10,489 nt of DNA from CAVSUR01 sp052143655 (GTDB lineage: Bacteria; Actinomycetota; Actinomycetes; Streptosporangiales; Streptosporangiaceae). Position numbers and translations under genes: made by a program. The notes below the pieces were generated by a model. It saw nothing but the letters and a program-made list of their open reading frames with translations, was not told where the DNA came from and ran no database searches. Numbering within the stretch: position 1 is the stretch's first letter; every line of letters begins with the position of its first letter. Where the stretch lies: contig JBKQSL010000485.1 in assembly GCA_052143655.1 (NCBI GenBank), forward strand, positions 1-10,489, read 5' to 3'. Of this stretch, positions 6,167 to 10,489 are shown piece after piece.

Positions 6167-7196
6167 ACTCCTCCACAGTGCTGGCTATCTCCGCCTCGGT
6201 CAGGGCGAGGCGCTCAAGGATGGTGTACCGGCCTGGCCTGGTCGCGGGCGCCAGGTCCACGGCCTTGGCGAAGTCGGCCGCCGACAGGCCCAGGTCCGCC
6301 GGGGTGCGCGGCAGGCCGTGCCGCTGCAGGCAGGCCGAGATCTGACCGGCCTGCGCCGCGTTCCGGCGCAGGAAGGCGCAGAAAAGGGCGCCCACCCCGG
6401 CCAGCTCGCCATGGCTGGCCGTGCCCGGGAACAGCTGGTCGATCGCGTGCATGATCTCGTGGTCCCCGCCGCTGCACGGCCGGCTGGAGCCCGCCACCGA
6501 CATGGCCAGGCCAGACAGGATCAGCGACTCGGCCAGCACGGTGAGGAACTCGTCCGACCGCGCGGAGCCCGGCCGGTTCAGCACCGCGCAGGCCGCCGAC
6601 CTGGCCATCGCGACGGCCAGGCCGTCGACCGGCTCGCCGGTGTCGGCGGCGGCCAGTTCCCAGTCGGCGACCGCCGACAAGTTGCTCACCACGTCGCCGA
6701 TGCCCGCGCTGGCCAGCGGGTCAGGCGCGGCCCGCACCCGGTCGGTGTCCACCACCACGGCGACCGGCATCGCCACTCCGTAGGAGCCCTTGCCCGACTC
6801 GTGCTCCAGCGAGCTGACCGGCGAGGCGATGCCGTCATGCGCGAGGTTGGTGGCCACCGCGACCATCGGGATGCCGGCCATGTGCGCGGCGAACTTGGTG
6901 ACGTCGATGGTGCGGCCGCCGCCGATCCCGGCCACGGCCTCGTAGGAGCCGGCCCGCAGCCGGGTGCCCAGCATCGCCGCGGTGGCGTGACTGCCGTCGG
7001 CGATCCGGAAGATCTCGGCCTCGTCGATGTCCAGCTCGGCGATGATGCTGTCGCCCTGGCCGGGCCCGACCGCGACCGCGACCCGGCCCTGCAGCGCGAT
7101 CCGGCGGTCAGCCAGCAGGGCGGCCAGGCCGCTGATCGCGCCCGGCCGGACGTCGACGACCATCGGCGCGGCGAGCATCCGGGCGAGCAGCGGCAT
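6144..7196 (-). CDS. sn-Glycerol-1-phosphate dehydrogenase-type iron-containing alcohol dehydrogenase
   Basis: A 350-residue cytoplasmic enzyme of the G1PDH/AraM branch of the iron-dependent alcohol dehydrogenase superfamily. In this family NAD(P)H reduces dihydroxyacetone phosphate to sn-glycerol-1-phosphate. Visible features: the dinucleotide motif AGIGGGRTIDVTKF (GGG at 92-94), the characteristic VATNLAHDGIASPVSSL (114-130), and likely metal ligands D168 (GIGDVVSN), H246 or H250 (DHEIMHAID) and H262 (ASHGEL). Length fits the family. The gene starts 10 bases after the nucleotidyltransferase stop and overlaps the next gene by 23 bases. In archaea this activity sets lipid backbone stereochemistry; in bacteria it is sparse. 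Actinobacterial members of this cluster are often labelled only as iron-containing alcohol dehydrogenase, so a different polyol-phosphate substrate remains possible. Confidence 0.85.
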   Translation of the reverse strand: MPLLARMLAAPMVVDVRPGAISGLAALLADRRIALQGRVAVAVGPGQGDSIIAELDIDEAEIFRIADGSHATAAMLGTRLRAGSYEAVAGIGGGRTIDVTKFAAHMAGIPMVAVATNLAHDGIASPVSSLEHESGKGSYGVAMPVAVVVDTDRVRAAPDPLASAGIGDVVSNLSAVADWELAAADTGEPVDGLAVAMARSAACAVLNRPGSARSDEFLTVLAESLILSGLAMSVAGSSRPCSGGDHEIMHAIDQLFPGTASHGELAGVGALFCAFLRRNAAQAGQISACLQRHGLPRTPADLGLSAADFAKAVDLAPATRPGRYTILERLALTEAEIASTVEEYARAITG

Positions 7197-7206
7197 GCCC
7201 GCGAGA

Positions 7207-7956
7207 TTAGCAGCGGGGGGCGATCTCCCGTGCCCGGCGCAGATCCTCGTGGTTGTCGACTTCCACCCAGTCGATGTCGCCGATCGGCGCGGCGACGATC
7301 TCGCCGCCCCGCTCCGCCAGCTCCTGGTAGCCGTCCTCGTAGTACAGGCCCGGGTCGCGGCGCCAGGTGGCCTCCAGCGCGTCGGCCAGGCTGACGGCGG
7401 CGCGCGGCGAGATCAGCGACGCCCCGATGTACTCCCCGTGCGCGTCAGCGGGCGCGATCTGCTTGCTGATGCGCGCCATCAGCCCGCTCGGCGAGAGGAT
7501 CACCTTCATCTCCTCCTCGCCGAGCGACTTCACGTCGTCGAGCGCGAGGATCAGGTCCGCGCTGCGGCCGGTCTCGCTGCCGCGCGCCGCCAGCAGGGTC
7601 TTCTCGACGCTGACCGGGTGCACGGTGTCCCCGTTGAGCAGCAGCACGCCCTGGCCGAAGTGCTCGCGGGCCAGCCACAGCGAGTACGCGTTGTTCCATT
7701 CCAGCGCCCGGTCGTTGTACACCAGCTCCAGCGTGATCCCGTACCGCCGCTCCAGCACCTCGGCCCGGTCGGCGACTGCCGCGGCGGCGAACCCGACGAC
7801 CACGACGACGTCGGTCAGCCCCGCCGCGGCCAGGTTGCGCAGGGCGATGTCGAGGATGGTGTCCGGCCCGTCGACTGGCAGCAGCGTCTTGGGCAGCTCG
7901 TCGGTGTCGGGCCGCAGCCGGCGCCCCATTCCGGCCGCCAGAACCATGCCGATCAC
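7207..7956 (-). CDS. Sugar/choline-phosphate-type nucleotidyltransferase
   Basis: A 249-residue nucleotidyltransferase of the phosphocholine cytidylyltransferase/inositol-1-phosphate cytidylyltransferase type, predicted to join CTP (or another NTP) to a phosphorylated alcohol and release pyrophosphate. The N-terminal nucleotide-binding loop is VLAAGMGRRLRPDT (5-18), followed by ELPKTLLPVDG with the lysine at 23. The acceptor region NDRALEWNNAYSLWLA (81-96), metal-binding LLNGDTVHPVS (D110) and the C-terminal WVEVDNHEDL (230-239) are all present. Translation begins at a GTG that overlaps the stop of the upstream DUF5941-like gene (GTGA overlap, 7953-7956), so the two are coupled. It probably supplies the CDP-alcohol used by the CDP-alcohol phosphatidyltransferase two genes downstream; the nucleotide and the alcohol are inferred. 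Confidence 0.86.
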   Translation of the reverse strand: MIGMVLAAGMGRRLRPDTDELPKTLLPVDGPDTILDIALRNLAAAGLTDVVVVVGFAAAAVADRAEVLERRYGITLELVYNDRALEWNNAYSLWLAREHFGQGVLLLNGDTVHPVSVEKTLLAARGSETGRSADLILALDDVKSLGEEEMKVILSPSGLMARISKQIAPADAHGEYIGASLISPRAAVSLADALEATWRRDPGLYYEDGYQELAERGGEIVAAPIGDIDWVEVDNHEDLRRAREIAPRC

Positions 7957-9530
7957 TGGCGGACTCCCTCTCGCAGTGCCGCTGGCGCGGCGCGTCGGCT
8001 GATGCTCAGCTTCCAGCAGATGAGCATCCCAAGATACGCCGCGAGTGCCAGGTAGGCGAACGTTGCCAGGCCGGCCGCGCCCGCCACCCCGACGATCAGC
8101 ATCCGCCCCTCCCAGCCCATCCCGGCGCCGATCGGCTGCTGGACATCCTGGCCTGCCCCGGCGGCCGCGGCCAGGTCGGCGTGCAGGGCAGCGCAGGCGG
8201 CGCAGAGTATGAACGTGACCGGGGCGGGCACGCCCGTGGCGAAGCCGACCGCGGCGATGTAGATGTACTGGGCGGCCTGCAGGAGGGCCGGCACCAGCCA
8301 GTCAGCGCGGCCGTCGTGCGGGTGGCTCGACCCCGGCCCCGCGAGCAGGACCAGCACCACCAGCGGGGTGAGCATGATGAAGCCGGGCAGCCCGCGCAGC
8401 CCGAGCACTGCCAGCACCGCGGCGGCCGCCAGGCCCGCGACGGCCGGCGGCAGCGGCATCAGGTTGCCGCGGACCAGGCGGCCGAGCCACCGGGCCACGG
8501 CCCCGTCGTCGCGGGCTGCAGAGATCACGGTCGCGGGCGGCGGCGGGCCGGCCGGCACCGCACGCCTGGCCGGCTGACGCCATCCCGGCCGGGGCGGGCC
8601 GCCGCGCCCGGACTGGGCTCCCGCCGGCGGGTACCCGGGCAGGCGCGCGAGGGCGGTCCCGGCCGGCGTCGCGGCGCCAGGCCGCGGCGTGGCCCGCTCC
8701 CGCGGCCCGGCCGCTTCCGGCGGCCATCCGGCCGGGTCCCGGGGCGGCGGCGGGCCGGCCGGGCCGAGCAGGACGTCCAGGCCGCCCGGGGCCGGACGGT
8801 CCGGGGGACGCGGCGGCTGGCGGGCCGCCGGCCCGGGCCGGGCCAGCCCGGTGATGACCGCCACGCCGATGGCCAGGATCGACCAGCCGAACAGCGCGTA
8901 CAGCGCCGTCCGGGCGCCCCAGCCGACCGTGACCACGGCGATCAGCAGCAGCCGACCGCCGGGCGGCATGTCCAGGACCTGCCAGGCGGCGGTCGCCATG
9001 GGGTCGCCGGCCTCGCGCCGGGCCGGGCTGCAGGCGCCCAGCGTCTCGCGGACGCTGATCAGGATGAGCACGGCGATCGCGGAGGGCCACAGCCCCGGCA
9101 GCGCGCCGTGGCTGCCGCCGGTCGCCAGCCCGGCCAGCACGGCGGCCTCCCCGGCCAGCACAGCGACCCGGCCGATCCGGCTGGCGTCCGCGGCCCAGGC
9201 CAGGCCGCTGGCGGGCTGCCCCTGCCGCGCCATCGCGCGGGCCGCCGCGGCCCCGAGCCAGCAGCAGGCCAGGGCCGCGACAGCAGCGGCGCGGTCGGCC
9301 GCGGTCTCGCCGCACAGCCAGGCAGCGGCGCAGACCGCGCAGGCCGCTGAGATGCCGGACATGCTCACGGGGGTGAGCCGCCGCCGCGCCGCCCAGCCGA
9401 TCGCGCGGTCGACGGCGCGCGGGACTGCCACGACGGCCGGGCCCGCGTCCGGGGCGGCCTGCCGCGCCCCTTCCGGCCGTCCGGCCGGCTTGTTCAGCCC
9501 GGCGACGATCGGTGCCTCCCGGTGGCGCAC
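7953..9530 (-). CDS. DUF5941-like polytopic membrane protein with proline-rich linker
   Basis: A 525-residue membrane protein, first gene of the minus-strand operon, starting at a GTG (9528-9530). It has two hydrophobic halves. The first (about 50-231) has roughly six helices, such as SAIAVLILISVRETLG and LYALFGWSILAIGVAVITGL. The second (about 357-508) has roughly five and ends with GWEGRMLIVGVAGAAGLATF, which I recall as characteristic of Streptomyces DUF5941 proteins encoded next to the same neighbours. Between them lies a linker of about 105 residues (232-338) very rich in proline, glycine, alanine and arginine, probably disordered. The first half, with RRLTPVSMSGISA, resembles a degenerate CDP-alcohol phosphatidyltransferase domain; no intact D-x2-DG-x2-AR signature is present. 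The N-terminal extension remembered from Streptomyces homologues is absent. Reading-frame and membrane calls are firm; the domain name is from memory and function is unknown. Confidence 0.75.
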   Translation of the reverse strand: MRHREAPIVAGLNKPAGRPEGARQAAPDAGPAVVAVPRAVDRAIGWAARRRLTPVSMSGISAACAVCAAAWLCGETAADRAAAVAALACCWLGAAAARAMARQGQPASGLAWAADASRIGRVAVLAGEAAVLAGLATGGSHGALPGLWPSAIAVLILISVRETLGACSPARREAGDPMATAAWQVLDMPPGGRLLLIAVVTVGWGARTALYALFGWSILAIGVAVITGLARPGPAARQPPRPPDRPAPGGLDVLLGPAGPPPPRDPAGWPPEAAGPRERATPRPGAATPAGTALARLPGYPPAGAQSGRGGPPRPGWRQPARRAVPAGPPPPATVISAARDDGAVARWLGRLVRGNLMPLPPAVAGLAAAAVLAVLGLRGLPGFIMLTPLVVLVLLAGPGSSHPHDGRADWLVPALLQAAQYIYIAAVGFATGVPAPVTFILCAACAALHADLAAAAGAGQDVQQPIGAGMGWEGRMLIVGVAGAAGLATFAYLALAAYLGMLICWKLSISRRAAPAALREGVRQ

Positions 9531-9646
9531 TGGACGGTGGGCAGCTCAATCACCAGGTAGCGTACCCGCGCGGCCCGTTCTCACCCCGGTACGCAGATCC
9601 GGGCGTGACCCGTGGCCCCGAAGTACTGCCCGGTAGGGTCGCAGCC
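9531..9646. promoter_or_regulatory. Divergent promoter region with inverted repeat
   Basis: This 116-base interval separates the divergently transcribed operon and the IspD-type gene, so it must hold promoters for both. It contains a perfect inverted repeat GCGTACC (9560-9566) / GGTACGC (9588-9594) with a 21-base spacer, suggestive of a dimeric regulator site. No clear -10/-35 boxes were recognised. GGTAGGG at about 9632-9638 is a possible ribosome site for the gene starting at 9647. Confidence 0.5.
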
Positions 9647-10366
9647 ATGCGGACCGTGGCGGTGGTACTGGCCGGCGGAACGGGCCAGCGCTTCGGCGCG
9701 GGCCCGGGGCAGGACCCGGTCCCGCTGCCCAAGCAGCTGCTGATGCTGGGCGGCATGACGCTGCTGGAGCGATCGGTGGCGGCGTTCGACGCCGCGCCGG
9801 GGGTGGACGAGGTCCTGGTCGTGATGGCAGCCGGGTTCACCGGCCACGCCGAGCGGGTGCTGCGCACCGCCCGCTATCCCAAGCTGACCCAGATCGTGGC
9901 GGGCGGCCCGGCCCGGGCCGATTCCACCCGCCGCGCCCTCGCGGCGCTGGCCGGCCGGGCCGAGTGCGACGTACTGCTGCACGACGCCGCCCGGCCCCTG
10001 GTCAGCCAGCAGATCATCGCCGACTGCGTGGCCGCGCTGGGCGCGAGCGAGGCGGTCGGGGTGGCGGTCGCCGCCGCGGACACGATCGTCGAGGTGGCGG
10101 ACGGGGCGATGAGCCGGATGCTGCCGCGGACGGCGCTGGCCCGCTGCCAGACCCCGCAGGGGTTCCGGCTGTCGGTGATCGCCCGCGCGCACGAGCGCGC
10201 GGCGGCCGACCCGGCGTTCAGCGCGGCGGCTGCCACCGACGACTGCGGGCTGGTGCTGCGCTACGTCCCGGGCGTCCCGGTCCGGGTGGTGCCCGGCAGC
10301 GAGCGCAACATCAAGATCACCTACCCCGGCGACCTGGCCGTGGCGGAAGCGCTGCTGACGGGCTAG
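9647..10366 (+). CDS. IspD/TarI-family cytidylyltransferase (polyol-phosphate type)
   Basis: A 239-residue enzyme of the IspD/TarI family, which transfers CMP from CTP to methylerythritol 4-phosphate (IspD) or ribitol 5-phosphate (TarI). Motifs: VVLAGGTGQRFG (7-18), PKQLL (28-32), GGPARADSTRRAL (86-98), LHDAARPLVS (111-120), CQTPQGF (167-173), TDDCGLVL (197-204) and GSERNIKIT (217-225). The LAGGTG and NIKIT forms resemble TarI-like and Streptomyces IspD-SDR proteins more than MEP-pathway IspD. No reductase domain follows, unlike IspD-SDR fusions. A loop of about 8 residues (AGPGQDPV) is inserted between the nucleotide-binding loop and the PKQ lysine. The ATG at 9647 begins the conserved domain; the open frame upstream to 9512 overlaps the intergenic region and the start of the divergent gene. 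Context suggests a second CDP-polyol activating step rather than isoprenoid synthesis. Confidence 0.85.
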   Translation: MRTVAVVLAGGTGQRFGAGPGQDPVPLPKQLLMLGGMTLLERSVAAFDAAPGVDEVLVVMAAGFTGHAERVLRTARYPKLTQIVAGGPARADSTRRALAALAGRAECDVLLHDAARPLVSQQIIADCVAALGASEAVGVAVAAADTIVEVADGAMSRMLPRTALARCQTPQGFRLSVIARAHERAAADPAFSAAAATDDCGLVLRYVPGVPVRVVPGSERNIKITYPGDLAVAEALLTG

Positions 10367-10466
10367 TGCCCTGGATCTTTAATCAAACATAAAAGTGGTG
10401 CAGGTCACATCTCCCGATAGAGTGTCGTCACTCATTGTGTCGAGCTATATCAGTATGGTTGCCAAC
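10367..10466. other. Low-GC intergenic stretch at the right edge
   Basis: Base composition drops sharply after the cytidylyltransferase stop (for example CTTTAATCAAACATAAAAG at about 10377-10395), unlike the very GC-rich operon. No hairpin terminator was found. It probably carries the promoter for the frame starting at 10467 and may mark the edge of inserted DNA. Confidence 0.4.
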
Positions 10467-10489
10467 ATGGCAAAGACGGGGCGGCCTAA
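10467..10489 (+). CDS. Start of a gene cut by the window end
   Basis: An ATG opens MAKTGRP and runs off the window. MAKTGRP-type starts are common in GntR-type regulators and in some IS630-type transposases of actinobacteria, so either is possible. Seven residues cannot decide it, and no clear ribosome site precedes the ATG. Low confidence that it is translated. Confidence 0.35.

Noticed and set aside
4931..7394. Several long plus-strand frames opposite the operon
   Set aside because: Low-complexity Ala/Arg/Gly/Gln-rich translations antisense to genes with clear catalytic motifs.
8302..9549. Minus-strand frame of 415 codons overlapping the DUF5941-like gene
   Set aside because: The translation is Arg/Gly/Pro-rich with no hydrophobic helices, whereas the 7953-9530 frame shows clean membrane segments and a coupled junction to the next gene.
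9647..10366. Housekeeping MEP-pathway ispD
   Set aside because: Motif forms and operon context fit the TarI/IspD-SDR-like branch better, and no ispF is adjacent; not excluded without a phylogeny.

Overview
The window is very GC-rich DNA with the codon use of a high-GC actinobacterium, and its gene families point to a Streptomyces-like or related filamentous lineage. It falls into two parts. Positions 1 to about 3800 are a mobile-element graveyard with lower and more variable GC. Positions about 3865 to 10366 are compact, very GC-rich and chromosomal in character.

Left part: a minus-strand IS630-family transposase pseudogene (74-1112) keeps its whole DDE core but has lost part of the N-terminal helix-turn-helix region and its C-terminal tail. 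Next come a plus-strand accessory hypothetical gene (1198-1590), a frameshifted three-helix membrane protein (1652-1926, minus) and a predicted lipoprotein with C-terminal membrane helices (2246-2962, plus). Then two remnants lie end to end: an internally deleted IS3-type transposase (about 3120-3380, minus) and a piece of a group II intron with the start of its reverse transcriptase (about 3392-3784, minus).

Right part: a stand-alone RelA/SpoT-type HD hydrolase (3865-4485, plus) converges on a minus-strand operon read from 9530 down to 4495. The operon order is a DUF5941-like polytopic membrane protein, a CTP:phosphocholine/inositol-phosphate-type nucleotidyltransferase, an sn-glycerol-1-phosphate dehydrogenase-type enzyme, a CDP-alcohol phosphatidyltransferase and a family 2 glycosyltransferase. 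Genes overlap or sit within about 10 bases of each other. An IspD/TarI-type cytidylyltransferase (9647-10366) is transcribed divergently from the head of the operon. At the right edge GC drops and a new reading frame begins (MAKTGRP...), cut by the window end.

Taken together, the operon carries a dehydrogenase that may make a glycerol-1-phosphate-like polyol phosphate, two cytidylyltransferases that could activate polyol or choline-like phosphates, a membrane enzyme that uses CDP-activated alcohols, a sugar transferase and a large membrane protein. That is the toolkit for a phosphodiester-containing envelope lipid or glycopolymer. The product is inferred and not known from the sequence. I recall the same gene set as conserved in Streptomyces, so it is probably a lineage-core but poorly characterised pathway. 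It is the most interesting system in the window.
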